A stretch of DNA of 64,000 nt from Mesorhizobium_G sp050247155. Lineage in GTDB: Bacteria; Pseudomonadota; Alphaproteobacteria; Rhizobiales; Rhizobiaceae. The position numbers were made by a program, and so were the translations under genes. Each line of letters opens with the position of its first letter. Positions within the stretch are counted from its first letter, which is position 1. The DNA is taken from contig JBFWUS010000007.1 in the NCBI GenBank assembly GCA_050247155.1, positions 38,289 through 102,288 on the forward strand. The letters are read 5' to 3'. This document shows positions 8,727 through 17,751 of this stretch, piece by piece. Under the pieces are notes generated by a model. It searched no databases, was not told the origin of the DNA, and saw only the letters and a program-made list of their open reading frames with translations.

Positions 8727-9809
8727 ATGGGTCGCATCACCCTCACGAACATCGACCGCGCCTATGGCAAGCTGAAGATCCTGCATGACATCAATCTCGA
8801 CATTCGCGACGGCGAGCTGTTGGTGCTGGTAGGCCCCTCGGGCTGTGGCAAGTCCACGCTGCTCAGACTGATCGCCGGGCTGGACCAGCCCACATCAGGC
8901 AAGCTGGAGATCGATGGCCGCGATGTGACCAGGGTTACGGCGGCGGATCGCGGGCTCGCCATGGTCTTTCAGTCTTACGCCCTCTATCCGCATATGACCG
9001 TGCGCCAGAACCTCGCCTTCGGCCTGGAGAACATCCGCATGGCGAAAGCGGAAATAGACAGCCGCATTTCCGAGGCGGCGCGCATGCTGGAGATCGGGCA
9101 ATATCTCGACCGGCGTCCTGGCCAGCTTTCGGGCGGCCAGCGCCAGCGGGTCGCAATCGGCCGCGCCGTGGTACGCAATCCGACCGCGTTCCTGTTGGAC
9201 GAGCCGCTGTCCAATCTCGATGCCGAGCTGCGCATCTCCACCCGCGCCGAAATCGCGGCGCTGCACAAACGACTGGCCACCACGATGATCTACGTCACGC
9301 ACGATCAGGTCGAGGCGATGACGTTGGCCGACCGCATCGTGGTCATGCGCGCAGGCCGTGTCGAACAGATCGGCCGCCCGCTTGACCTTTACAATGAACC
9401 GGCAAATCTCTTCGTCGCGGGCTTCATTGGCGCGCCGCGCATGAACCTGTTGCCCGGCAAGGTGGCAGCCGTGGCGGGTGGCTCTATCGCCGTCGACGGT
9501 CCTGGCGGATTGAACCTCAAGCTTGCCGGCAACGGGGCGCAGTTGGCGGTCGGCGATGCCGTGACTGTCGGTATCCGGCCGCACGAAATCACTATTGGCG
9601 AAGTATCGGCCGCCGGCGTGGAGGCGCAGGTTACGCTTGTAGAGGCGCTAGGTCCGGAAACCGTCACCCATGCGCAAACGAGCGACGGTCAGAAGATTGT
9701 CGCGGTGCTCAGCGGCCAGCAGCTGGACGCGGCCGGCGGAACGGTAAAAATGCGATTCGATCCCGCCAAAGCGCATCTGTTTGATCGCGACGGCGCGCGC
9801 GTCAGCTAA
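8727..9809 (+). CDS. Sugar ABC transporter ATP-binding protein, MalK/UgpC type
   Basis: This 360-residue ATPase has Walker A GPSGCGKST near residue 37, signature LSGGQRQR near residue 133, Walker B FLLDEPLSNLD near residue 153 and a C-terminal TOBE-like regulatory domain. It is the last gene of the uronate operon and energises the two preceding permeases. A consensus-like AGGAGG lies before the ATG. Its stop codon overlaps the stop of the convergent hydrolase gene, leaving no room for a terminator between the two transcription units. Confidence 0.93.
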   Translation: MGRITLTNIDRAYGKLKILHDINLDIRDGELLVLVGPSGCGKSTLLRLIAGLDQPTSGKLEIDGRDVTRVTAADRGLAMVFQSYALYPHMTVRQNLAFGLENIRMAKAEIDSRISEAARMLEIGQYLDRRPGQLSGGQRQRVAIGRAVVRNPTAFLLDEPLSNLDAELRISTRAEIAALHKRLATTMIYVTHDQVEAMTLADRIVVMRAGRVEQIGRPLDLYNEPANLFVAGFIGAPRMNLLPGKVAAVAGGSIAVDGPGGLNLKLAGNGAQLAVGDAVTVGIRPHEITIGEVSAAGVEAQVTLVEALGPETVTHAQTSDGQKIVAVLSGQQLDAAGGTVKMRFDPAKAHLFDRDGARVS

Positions 9810-10708
9810 CCGTCGAGCAGGTGGCGACGAAAGAAGGCGAGCATAGCTGAACGCATGGCGGGCGTCTCGACATGGCCTGTATCCGGCTCGCGATGAAGGA
9901 TCAGCCTGTCCTCAGCGCCGGCGGCTCGATAGGCAGCGCGTGTTTGCGCGAGCGCGACGTCGACCGCTTCGGGCGGCGTGAGCGGGTCGCGGTCGCCGAT
10001 GCCGATGAATTGCGGCCGCGGCGCGATTAGCCCAGCGATTTCGCCGTTTGACCAACTGTTGAGCAGACCTGGAATCGTCAGATAAATGCCATGCAGATCA
10101 TGCGCGCCACTTTCGATGAGCGTGGCAAAGTCGGCATAGCAGCACTCATACGCAACACAGGCGGCGCGTGGCTCGACTGCGGCCAGCCAGTAGCCGAGCG
10201 TTGCGCCCATCGAGAGCCCGAAAATGCCGATGCGGTCGGCAATGACATCGCCGCGAGCCGTCAGCCACGAAAAGGCGGCGGCCTGTTCCCCCAGCATCTG
10301 GCCTGCGAGAGATTTGCCGCGCCACAGCAGCGCTTTGGCGCGAGCGCTCTCTTTCGGTTCGGCCCGCGTCCCGAACGCGGGCGCTTCGACCGCCAGAACC
10401 GCAAACCCCATCTCGGCGAACACCGGACCGAGCGGCGATTGCAGCGCATCGCGCCCGTGCATGAGTTCGTCCACGCCGATGTCATAGCGTGCGCCGTGAG
10501 CGTGGATGTAGAGGATGGCCGGCACCTGTTGATCGCCCTGCGGCCGCACGAACACCCCACGAACAGTTTCGCCTCCGTTTGTCCGAAAGCGAAGCGTCTC
10601 CTGCGTCATGCCGCTATGCGCCGTAATCTCACGGTCGACCAGATCCAGACCGTGATCGCCGATTTCGAAGGTATGCGCGAGACTTGGCGCACCATTGGGC
10701 GGGCTCAT
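9806..10708 (-). CDS. Alpha/beta hydrolase of the dienelactone-hydrolase/acetyl-esterase type
   Basis: This 300-residue serine hydrolase has the nucleophile elbow GLSMG at about residues 170-174. An acid lies in GDRDPLTPPEAVD (about 245-257) and the catalytic histidine in EPDTGHVETPAM near 280. There is no signal peptide. It is the last gene of the long minus-strand guanidino/polyamine-type cluster, 50 bases after the nitrilase-family gene. It could de-esterify or de-acylate the imported compound. The substrate is unknown. Confidence 0.8.
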   Translation of the reverse strand: MSPPNGAPSLAHTFEIGDHGLDLVDREITAHSGMTQETLRFRTNGGETVRGVFVRPQGDQQVPAILYIHAHGARYDIGVDELMHGRDALQSPLGPVFAEMGFAVLAVEAPAFGTRAEPKESARAKALLWRGKSLAGQMLGEQAAAFSWLTARGDVIADRIGIFGLSMGATLGYWLAAVEPRAACVAYECCYADFATLIESGAHDLHGIYLTIPGLLNSWSNGEIAGLIAPRPQFIGIGDRDPLTPPEAVDVALAQTRAAYRAAGAEDRLILHREPDTGHVETPAMRSAMLAFFRRHLLDG

Positions 10709-10758
10709 CTCAGTGAGAAACCGCAGATGTGTGAATGAGCATGATGCAGCTTAATCCT

Positions 10759-11538
10759 TCAGCCTGGGTGGAGGTCCCGCAGATAGGTGTTTTCCGCGCG
10801 CGATTGATGAAACAAGGCTGGATCGATGTCGACAACGAGCAGCCCGGCATCGGCGTCGTTCGCGGTTGCCAACAATTGTCCGTCCGGAGCCGCGACGCAG
10901 GATCGGCCGGCATAAGAAAAAAGATCGTCGGCGCCGCAGTGATTCACATAGGCGACGAAAAGCTGGTTTTCGAACGCTCGCGTCCGGATCATATGCTCGA
11001 CAATGAAACTGCCCGAAGCGCCCATCGGCAACGCCGTAGGCACCAGCACAAGGTCGGCGTTGGCGCGAGCAAGGCGGCGGACATTCTCGGGAAATTCCAC
11101 ATCATAGCAAATCAGGATGCCGCAGCGGACGCCGTCATGTTCGAAGGTGACGGCGCTCGGAACCGCGGGTCGGAACAGACCGCGCTCGTAGTCGCCATAC
11201 AGGTGCGATTTGCGATAGACGATGGGTGACGAGCGACCGTCGACGTAGGCGGCGCTGTTGAAGACGGTACCCTCATCCTGCTCGGCGAAACCGGCAATAA
11301 TGGCTATCCCGGTTTCGCCGGCAATCTGGCTTAGCCGGGTGATAGACGGTCCTTCTGCCGGTTCCGCAAGCGCCCGCATCTGCTCTCCCGCGCCGTAGCC
11401 GGTCACAACAAGCTCCGGGGCGACAAGCAAAGTCGCGCCGGACCGCGCCGCCTCGCGCGCGGCTTGTTCTATGCGGTCCAGATTGGATGCGACATCGCCG
11501 CAGACCGCCTGCATCTGAAGGATGGCAAGGCGCATCAT
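10759..11538 (-). CDS. Carbon-nitrogen hydrolase (nitrilase superfamily amidase)
   Basis: This 259-residue protein shows the superfamily Glu-Lys-Cys triad: E in APELVVTGYG near residue 42, K in YRKSHLYGDYE near 109, and C in ILICYDVEFPE near 142. Enzymes of this type hydrolyse amides such as N-carbamoylputrescine, or omega-amides. Its ATG overlaps the stop of the upstream permease (ATGA). Beside an agmatinase-type enzyme and polyamine-type transporter, an N-carbamoyl-polyamine or omega-amide substrate is plausible but not proven by sequence. Confidence 0.85.
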   Translation of the reverse strand: MMRLAILQMQAVCGDVASNLDRIEQAAREAARSGATLLVAPELVVTGYGAGEQMRALAEPAEGPSITRLSQIAGETGIAIIAGFAEQDEGTVFNSAAYVDGRSSPIVYRKSHLYGDYERGLFRPAVPSAVTFEHDGVRCGILICYDVEFPENVRRLARANADLVLVPTALPMGASGSFIVEHMIRTRAFENQLFVAYVNHCGADDLFSYAGRSCVAAPDGQLLATANDADAGLLVVDIDPALFHQSRAENTYLRDLHPG

Positions 11539-12335
11539 TTGTCGTTGGTCGACATCGCGCCGAGCAGTTTCGGTAAGTCGCCGAAGCGCGCGACGAGGCT
11601 GAAGATTACCGCCGCCGTCACCACGAACAGGATCGTCACCGACGCCATGGTCGGCGTGTAGCCGTAGCGCAGCGCGTTGAAAATCTTGATCGGCAGTGTC
11701 TCCACGGTGAACCCGACGGTCATGTAGGCGACGATATATTCGTTCAGCGACAGCACGAAGGCGAAAGCGTAACCCGACACGACATAGGGCAGGATGAGCG
11801 GCAAGACGACAGTGCGGAACACCGTGCGGTCATCCGCGCCAAGCGTCGATGCCGCCTCGACCAGAGAGCGGTCGATGGCGGAGAACCCCAGCGACAGCGT
11901 CACCAGCGGCAGCGTGACGAAAAAGATCGCGTGGCTGACGACGGCCGTCCAGGGTTGGCCGTAAAAGCCGATCGTCGCCCAGAACGTCAGTAGGCCGAGC
12001 GCCGTGATGACCGGTGGCAGCGTGAACGGAGCGATGCCCAAGAGCTGAAAAATGTTCGCCCACGGCGCGTGCCGACGCCACAGGAACCAGGCCAGTGGCA
12101 AGGCGATGGCAACAGCCAGCGCCGCCGACAACAGGGCCAGCGTGACGGAAGCGAACAGCGCGTTGCGCCACTCGGGATTGAGAAAGATCTCGCCATACCA
12201 GCCGAGCGAAAAGCCTTGTGGCGGGAAGGCCAGCGTCTGCTTTTCGTTGACCGAGACGCCAGCCACGACAATCAGCGGCAGCGCAAGGAAAAGGCCGATC
12301 GCGGCGAAGAAGAGATTGCGCAGTGCATTGCTCAT
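11535..12335 (-). CDS. ABC transporter permease, PotC type
   Basis: This 266-residue membrane protein has six hydrophobic helices and the EAA loop near residue 150-170 (SLVEAASTLGADDRTVFRTV). It resembles the spermidine/putrescine permease PotC. It is coupled by ATGA overlaps both to the preceding PotB-like permease and to the following nitrilase-family gene. Its partners are the permease at 12332-13186, the ATPase at 13344-14378 and the binding protein at 14448-15527. Confidence 0.9.
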   Translation of the reverse strand: MSNALRNLFFAAIGLFLALPLIVVAGVSVNEKQTLAFPPQGFSLGWYGEIFLNPEWRNALFASVTLALLSAALAVAIALPLAWFLWRRHAPWANIFQLLGIAPFTLPPVITALGLLTFWATIGFYGQPWTAVVSHAIFFVTLPLVTLSLGFSAIDRSLVEAASTLGADDRTVFRTVVLPLILPYVVSGYAFAFVLSLNEYIVAYMTVGFTVETLPIKIFNALRYGYTPTMASVTILFVVTAAVIFSLVARFGDLPKLLGAMSTNDK

Positions 12336-13186
12336 GCCGCCTCTCCCTTGCGTCCCGCAATCACGGTCAGCGCGACCAGAGCTAGCGTGACCAGAACCAG
12401 GAACACCGCCATCGCTGCCGCGAACGGCATGTTGGACTGGTAGATGGCTTGGTCGGTAATCAGCACCGACAGCGTCCAGTGTTGTGGCCTACCGAGCAGT
12501 TGCGGCAGCAGGTAGGAACCCAGCGCGAAGATGAAGACCATGATCAGCGTCGCCACGATCGTGTTGCGCAGGGCCGGCACGACGACGGTGAAAAATGACT
12601 TGATCGGCGAGGCGCCAAGAGTACGTGCGGCTTCGGTCAGAGTCGGGTCGAGCCGCACCAGCGCCGGATAAAGCACCAGAACCGTATAGGGGAAAGCCTG
12701 ATAGACCATGCCCGTCAACACCGCGCCAGCACTCGGTGTCAGCGCGACGGCCTGCTCCATCAAGCCGAGCGAGACGAAGAGGTTGGTGATGCCGGCGGTG
12801 CGGGAAAACAGCGTCGACCATGCAAAACCGATGATCACTTCGGAGAGCGACAGGATCGAAAGCAGTGCGACCAGCCAGACTATCTGCGCGCGGCGGGCCA
12901 TACGGGTCAGAAGGTAGGTGAAGGGTAGCGCGAGCACGACGCAGCAGATGGCGACGACGATCGCCAGCAGCAAAGAAAACCCCAGCACGCTGCCGAAGAA
13001 TGTCGATAGGAAGCGCGCGTAATTGTCGAACACAAAGTCCGGCGTGTAGAATCCGCCCTGCTGGCGTTTGAAGAAGCTGACCGCGATCATCGTGCCGAAT
13101 GGCATGACGAAGAAGATGACCAGCATCGCCGCCGGGAAGAACAGCGGTCCATAGTCACTCAGTGTTTGTGGCCGTTCGCGTCTCAT
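12332..13186 (-). CDS. ABC transporter permease, PotB type
   Basis: This membrane protein of 284 residues from the ATG at 13186 begins MRRERPQTLSDYG. It has an EAA loop near residue 190 (PTLTEAARTLGASPIKSFFTVV). In-frame TTG (13222) and GTG (13201) codons would add about 12 or 5 residues. I chose the ATG because a GGGG run stands about 9 bases upstream and the longer starts approach the palindromic repeat. The gene is separated from the upstream ATPase by that repeat at 13227-13321. Confidence 0.88.
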   Translation of the reverse strand: MRRERPQTLSDYGPLFFPAAMLVIFFVMPFGTMIAVSFFKRQQGGFYTPDFVFDNYARFLSTFFGSVLGFSLLLAIVVAICCVVLALPFTYLLTRMARRAQIVWLVALLSILSLSEVIIGFAWSTLFSRTAGITNLFVSLGLMEQAVALTPSAGAVLTGMVYQAFPYTVLVLYPALVRLDPTLTEAARTLGASPIKSFFTVVVPALRNTIVATLIMVFIFALGSYLLPQLLGRPQHWTLSVLITDQAIYQSNMPFAAAMAVFLVLVTLALVALTVIAGRKGEAA

Positions 13187-13226
13187 AGGCGCACGCCCCA
13201 CATCATACGCTTGCGACGACAAACAC

Positions 13227-13321
13227 CCCCACCCTTAACCCCTTTCCACAAGGGGGAGGGGGACTTGGCGGCAGCGCTGGCGAATTCCCCTCCCCCTTGT
13301 GGGGAGGGGTTAGGGGTGGGG
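13227..13321. repeat. Long palindromic intergenic repeat, family A copy 1
   Basis: Two 37-base arms (13227-13263 and 13285-13321) are inverted complements with about four mismatches and a 21-base loop. The arms are C- or G-rich with an internal CCACAAG core. The same element occurs at 62653-62753. It lies inside the minus-strand operon, between the ATPase gene and the PotB-like permease gene. The transcript could therefore fold into a strong hairpin there. Confidence 0.9.
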
Positions 13322-13343
13322 ATAGAAAGACAGAGTTCGCGTC

Positions 13344-14378
13344 TCATTTTTTGAGCACCACGCAGTCCTTGTCGGTGAGAGCAATGCCCACCTTTTGGCC
13401 GACTGAAACGTCTGGCCGTTCGCGCGGCGTCGAGACGGCGATCAGTTGCTGGTCGCCGACCGCAACGAAGGTCTCAATCGTGCCGCCGAGATCACGGACG
13501 AAGCTCACGGTTCCCGTCAGGATGCCGGGCTTCGGCGCTGTCAGATGCAGGTCTTCCGGTCGGATGGAAAGCATTGCTTTCGCTGTGCCGACCGGCAGCG
13601 TCAAGCCCGCGATTGATTGGCCAAGCACCATGACTTGCCCACCGTCCTGCCTGGCCTCAACCAGATTGGTCTGGCCGATGAAATCGGCGACAAAACTGTC
13701 GGCCGGCCTGCGATAAATTTCGATTGGCGACGCAGCCTGACGAATCTCGCCGCCGCTCATCACCACCACCGTATCGGCCATGGTCATCGCCTCGCGCTGA
13801 TCGTGCGTGACGACGATCGTTGTGATGCCGAGCTTCTGCTGTAGTTGGCGCAACTCCACCTGCATGGCCTCGCGCAGCTTGGCGTCGAGCGCCGACAACG
13901 GCTCGTCGAGCAGGAAAAGCTTTGGCGAAATCGAAAGCGCCCGCGCAATGGCGACACGCTGACGCTGGCCGCCCGAGAGCTTCGACACCGGCCGGTCAGC
14001 ATAGCCGGGCAAATGAATCATCGCCAGAAGCTCGTCGACGCGCTTCGCCTGTTCTTCCTTGGGACGTCGGCGAATGCGCAAAGGATAGGCGATGTTCTCG
14101 CCGACCGTCAGATGTGGGAACAGCGCGAGTGACTGGAACACCATGCCGAGTTCGCGCTGATGCGTCGGCACGTTGGTGATGTCCTGCCCATCGAGCGCGA
14201 TCTTGCCGGAACTCGGCAGGTCAAGTCCGGCTATCATGCGCAGCAACGTTGTCTTGCCGCAGCCCGACGGACCGAGCAGGCAGACGAAAGTGCCATGCGG
14301 CACAGTCAGATCGACATTGTTGACCGCACGAAAGGAGCCGAACTCCTTGACTACGTTCTGAAGCGCAAGCCCCGACAT
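13344..14378 (-). CDS. ABC transporter ATP-binding protein, PotA type
   Basis: This 344-residue ATPase starts at the ATG at 14378, which has GGAAGG about 6 bases upstream; the ATG at 14420 would add 14 unlikely residues. Walker A GPSGCGKTT, signature LSGGQRQR, Walker B LFLLDEPLSALD and a C-terminal TOBE-type domain are visible. It belongs with the PotB/PotC-like permeases and PotD-like binding protein. It is the only transporter ATPase in the 9.8-18.8 kb cluster, although the cluster encodes two transporters. Confidence 0.92.
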   Translation of the reverse strand: MSGLALQNVVKEFGSFRAVNNVDLTVPHGTFVCLLGPSGCGKTTLLRMIAGLDLPSSGKIALDGQDITNVPTHQRELGMVFQSLALFPHLTVGENIAYPLRIRRRPKEEQAKRVDELLAMIHLPGYADRPVSKLSGGQRQRVAIARALSISPKLFLLDEPLSALDAKLREAMQVELRQLQQKLGITTIVVTHDQREAMTMADTVVVMSGGEIRQAASPIEIYRRPADSFVADFIGQTNLVEARQDGGQVMVLGQSIAGLTLPVGTAKAMLSIRPEDLHLTAPKPGILTGTVSFVRDLGGTIETFVAVGDQQLIAVSTPRERPDVSVGQKVGIALTDKDCVVLKK

Positions 14379-14447
14379 CTGTACCTTCCAAAAAATCCAG
14401 AGGAGCCTGTCCCGCTCCATCCACGGGACAGGGTCGGACGACCGCCG

Positions 14448-15527
14448 TTATCCGGCGATCATCTCCGTCCATTTCTCGTTCAACCAGTCGGCCTTGGTCG
14501 TATAAAGATCGTAGCGCGGGATGATCGGTTCGATGTCGGACGAAACCGCGGCGAACTCCTTATCGGTCAGGTCTGTCGTCTCACGCTTGACGGTTGGCGC
14601 GGTGCCGACCTTGCGCGACAGGATCGCCTGGATCGACGGCTGTGACATGTAGTCGATGAAGATGTGCGCTTCCTCGCCCTTTTGCGAGGCGCGCGACAGA
14701 GCCCAGCAGCCGGAATCCTGGATGCCGCCTTCCTTGGGGAAGGTCGAGCGCACCGGCTGGCCGTCGGCCGCCGCAAGGCCGGTCACGTCGTGATAATATT
14801 GCCCCATCGGGATTTCGCCGGACTTCAGCGCCTGCTCGAACTGCGCTTCGTCGCGATACCAAAGGCGGACATTCGGCTTCAATTCGGCGAGCTTTTCGAG
14901 CGCCTTGAGGATGCCCTCTTCGGTATCCAGCGCATTGGTGCCGCCCATGAAGGTTTTCGCCGTGACCTCCAGCAAGAAGGAGTTGGAGACCAGCGCCAGC
15001 AGACCGAGCTTGTCGGCGTTCGCCGGATCCCAGAAGGCTTGCCACGAGGTCGGCGCTTCCTTGTACGCGTCCGTGTTAGTGACCAGCGTGATGTACCAGG
15101 ACACCGCGCCGACGCCGGCGACTCGGCCGTCCGGATACTTGTTGATGAAGCGGTCGAGCAGGCTGCCCGCATTCTTGATCCTGGCCATGTCGATCGGCGT
15201 CCAAAGGTCGGTCGACTGACCTTTCAGCATCGCCACTTGGCTCATCATCGAAACGTCGGCCGGAGCCTGATTCGCGCGCGCTGCCTGCTCGAGTTGGACC
15301 AGCCATGCCTCGCCAGTCGGCTCGGCGATCGACTCGACGGCGATGCCGGTGGCCTTGGTGAATTCCGGAAAGATGTTCTTGTCGAACGAGTCTTTGAAAT
15401 AGCCGCCATAGACCCCGACCTTCAGCGATTTATCCTGCGCGCGAAGCACGGACGGCATGGCAAGCAGTGAAACGCCTGCGACGCCGGCGCCGAGCACAGC
15501 ACGGCGATTGATCCTCATCGTTGTCAT
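14448..15527 (-). CDS. Spermidine/putrescine-type ABC substrate-binding protein (PotD-like)
   Basis: This 359-residue periplasmic protein has a twin-arginine-like or long Sec signal (NRRAVLGAGVAGVSLLAMPSV) ending near ALRAQ, followed by DKSLKVGVYGGYF. Its organisation is that of PotD/PotF-like binding proteins, which in rhizobia bind polyamines and a range of other compounds. It is followed by its ATPase and, after the repeat, by two permeases. The ligand cannot be set from sequence; a guanidino compound or polyamine fits the adjacent ureohydrolase. Confidence 0.88.
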   Translation of the reverse strand: MTTMRINRRAVLGAGVAGVSLLAMPSVLRAQDKSLKVGVYGGYFKDSFDKNIFPEFTKATGIAVESIAEPTGEAWLVQLEQAARANQAPADVSMMSQVAMLKGQSTDLWTPIDMARIKNAGSLLDRFINKYPDGRVAGVGAVSWYITLVTNTDAYKEAPTSWQAFWDPANADKLGLLALVSNSFLLEVTAKTFMGGTNALDTEEGILKALEKLAELKPNVRLWYRDEAQFEQALKSGEIPMGQYYHDVTGLAAADGQPVRSTFPKEGGIQDSGCWALSRASQKGEEAHIFIDYMSQPSIQAILSRKVGTAPTVKRETTDLTDKEFAAVSSDIEPIIPRYDLYTTKADWLNEKWTEMIAG

Positions 15528-15576
15528 TGTTCTTCTCCTGATTGTGCGGCCTGGCCGCGTTCCCTGTTGTTATCGG

Positions 15577-16224
15577 TCATCCATGGGCCGCCCGCCTCTC
15601 GAGCATGCGGGCATATTGCGTCAGTGGGTAGCAGAGCACAAAGAAGATCAACGCCACGAGACCATAGACCGTGAAAGGTTCGAACGTGGCGTTGTTGATG
15701 GCGTTCGCCGTCTTCAGCAGTTCATTGAAGCCGATGATCGACGTCAGCGCCGTTTGCTTGACGAGTTGCACCATGAACCCAACCGCGGCCGGCCGCGTGA
15801 TGGCGAATGCCTGGGGCAGGATGACCAGCCGCAGCTCCTGAAATCGATGCAGCCCGAGGCTGGCGCCGGCATCCCATTGGCCGCGCGGCAGCGCTTGGAC
15901 ACCGGCGCGCCAGATGTCGGCAAGATAGGCGCTGGCGTAGAATGTCAGGCCGAGCAGCGCCGCTGTCCAGGCTTCGATGCGGAAGCCCAGCATCGGCAAG
16001 CCGAAGAACATCAGAAAGAGCTGCATCAGCAGCGGCGTGCCCTGGAAGAGGGTGATGTAGCCTATGGCCAGGCGCTGAACCCAGTTTCGAGTTGCGATGC
16101 GCGCCATAAGGATCGCGACGCCCACCAACGCACCGAGCGCGAGCGCGGCAACAGCCAGCACAACCGTCCACCGTGTCGCCAGAAGCAGATTGCGGACGAT
16201 ATCCCAGAAGGTGAACTCGATCAT
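15577..16224 (-). CDS. Polar amino-acid ABC transporter permease (HisM/GlnP type)
   Basis: This 215-residue membrane protein has the amino-acid permease signature near residues 105-135 (YLADIWRAGVQALPRGQWDA). It overlaps the other HisQ/M-type permease by ATGA and is preceded by an amino-acid-type binding protein. A matching HisP/GlnQ ATPase is not present next to it or anywhere in this cluster. Confidence 0.9.
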   Translation of the reverse strand: MIEFTFWDIVRNLLLATRWTVVLAVAALALGALVGVAILMARIATRNWVQRLAIGYITLFQGTPLLMQLFLMFFGLPMLGFRIEAWTAALLGLTFYASAYLADIWRAGVQALPRGQWDAGASLGLHRFQELRLVILPQAFAITRPAAVGFMVQLVKQTALTSIIGFNELLKTANAINNATFEPFTVYGLVALIFFVLCYPLTQYARMLERRAAHG

Positions 16225-16889
16225 GACACCCCCGCACCCAGGATACGGCGGCCACCGGCGACGAAGAGCTTGCGCAGAGCGATTGTCATTCCAAGATAGA
16301 CCAAGGTTATGACCAGATAGGTCTCGAACGAACGGAACGTACGCGCTTGAAGGAGATCGGCTTCGTGCGCCAGTTCGCGCACAGCGATCTGAGAGACCAC
16401 AGCCGATTCCAGCATCATGATGACGACCTGGCTGGTGAGCGCTGGGTAGATGATCTTGAGGGCCTGCGGCAGCACGATCTTGACGAAAGTCTGGATTGGC
16501 CGCAGGCCGAGCGCCATTGCTGCTTCCGTCTGGCCGCGCGGCACGGCGTCCAGACCGGCGCCGACGATGGCAATTGTATAGGCCGCCATGTTGAGCGTCA
16601 TCGCCAGGACCGCCGCCGCCAGAGGATCGAGCCTAACGCCTAGCGCCGGCAGGCCGAAGAAGATGAAGAACAACTGCACCAGAAACGGCGTGTTGCGCAT
16701 CACCTCGACATAGGCCGCGATGGCCCAGCGCAATGCCGGCCAGCGGCTTCGGCCTGCCGCCGCGCCGGCGATGCTCAAGGCAATGCCGACGACGGTGGTG
16801 CAGGTGATCAGAAGCAGCGTCATTGCCGCGCCGTGCGCGATCGCTCCCAGCGCCCCTGGCAGCCAGGCAAAACTCAGACCGGACGCCAT
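16221..16889 (-). CDS. Polar amino-acid ABC transporter permease (HisQ/GlnP type)
   Basis: This 222-residue membrane protein has the permease signature AYTIAIVGAGLDAVPRGQTE near residues 105-125. It is the first of a coupled permease pair and lies 22 bases after the binding-protein gene. It probably forms a heterodimeric channel with the product of 15577-16224. Confidence 0.9.
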   Translation of the reverse strand: MASGLSFAWLPGALGAIAHGAAMTLLLITCTTVVGIALSIAGAAAGRSRWPALRWAIAAYVEVMRNTPFLVQLFFIFFGLPALGVRLDPLAAAVLAMTLNMAAYTIAIVGAGLDAVPRGQTEAAMALGLRPIQTFVKIVLPQALKIIYPALTSQVVIMMLESAVVSQIAVRELAHEADLLQARTFRSFETYLVITLVYLGMTIALRKLFVAGGRRILGAGVS

Positions 16890-16911
16890 TTGCTTGGCTC
16901 CCTTCGGACGA

Positions 16912-17706
16912 TTAGTCCTTCAGATTGTCGGGGTTGAGCGGCGTCTTCAGCCAGTTCTCTGAGCTTGCGTTCAACGCGCCGTCGGTCAGCATCTTGGCAA
17001 CCGTGTCATTGACGCTCTGTTTCAGGCGATCCTCGCCCTTGTTAAGCCCGATGTGGGACGGGGACGTCAGCAACTGAAATTTCTGCTCCGGCTTGAGCGC
17101 TTCCTGACGCGCCAGAACCTGCGCGCCGACATCGTTGCCGACGACCATCAACTGCGTCTGGCCTGAAATGAACGCCTGGATGACGGCATTATAGTTGTCG
17201 AAGCGCTGGATCGTCGCCGATGCAGGCGCAGCTTCCGTCAACGACGTGTCTTCGAGTGTGCCGCGGTTGACCGCGATCGTCTTGTCGGCAAGGTCTTCCT
17301 TGCCCTTCACACTAAGCTCCGCCGGTCCGATGACGGCGATGTAGTATGGCGCGTAGGCTGCGGCGAAGTCGATGACCTCGGCACGCTCCTTAGAAAAGCC
17401 GACGCTCATCAGGATGTCGACGCGCTTGTCGTTCAGAAAGGGAATCCGGTTCTGGCCGGTGACGCTGACCAAGTTCAGCTTGACGCCGAGATCCGCGGCG
17501 ATCTTCTCCGCAACGTCGACATCATAGCCCTTGATGCTCATGTCGGCGCTCGCCGACGAAAAGGGCGGGAAGTCCGAGAAGATGCCGACATTGAGCTGGC
17601 CGGCCGCCTTGATGTCGTCGACGGCATCGGCTTGAGCCGCGATGGTCGCTGCTCCCAGCAACAGGGCCGCTGAAAGCATGGTCTTGAATGTCATGCGGTA
17701 GTTCAT
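16912..17706 (-). CDS. Polar amino-acid ABC transporter substrate-binding protein
   Basis: This 264-residue protein has a Sec signal peptide (MTFKTMLSAALLLGAATIAAQA). A family-3 solute-binding domain follows (DIKAAGQLNVGIFSDFPPFS, then GYDVDVAEKIAADLGVKL). It lies 45 bases downstream of the ureohydrolase gene and upstream of two amino-acid-type permeases. A basic or guanidino amino compound such as arginine, agmatine or guanidinobutyrate is a reasonable ligand, inferred from the neighbouring enzyme. Confidence 0.9.
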   Translation of the reverse strand: MNYRMTFKTMLSAALLLGAATIAAQADAVDDIKAAGQLNVGIFSDFPPFSSASADMSIKGYDVDVAEKIAADLGVKLNLVSVTGQNRIPFLNDKRVDILMSVGFSKERAEVIDFAAAYAPYYIAVIGPAELSVKGKEDLADKTIAVNRGTLEDTSLTEAAPASATIQRFDNYNAVIQAFISGQTQLMVVGNDVGAQVLARQEALKPEQKFQLLTSPSHIGLNKGEDRLKQSVNDTVAKMLTDGALNASSENWLKTPLNPDNLKD

Positions 17707-17751
17707 TTTTTATCCCCTCTTTGGTTTTTGAACGAACGCTTGCTCTGGCAA

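Noticed and set aside
7626..8786. Minus-strand ORF of 386 codons opposite the second sugar permease
   Set aside because: The composition is typical of a permease shadow (H, R, Q, D-rich) and it overlaps a confident ABC gene.
13187..13222. TTG or GTG start extending the PotB-like permease
   Set aside because: Possible, but the added residues come up against the palindromic repeat, and the ATG at 13186 gives the usual permease N-terminus.
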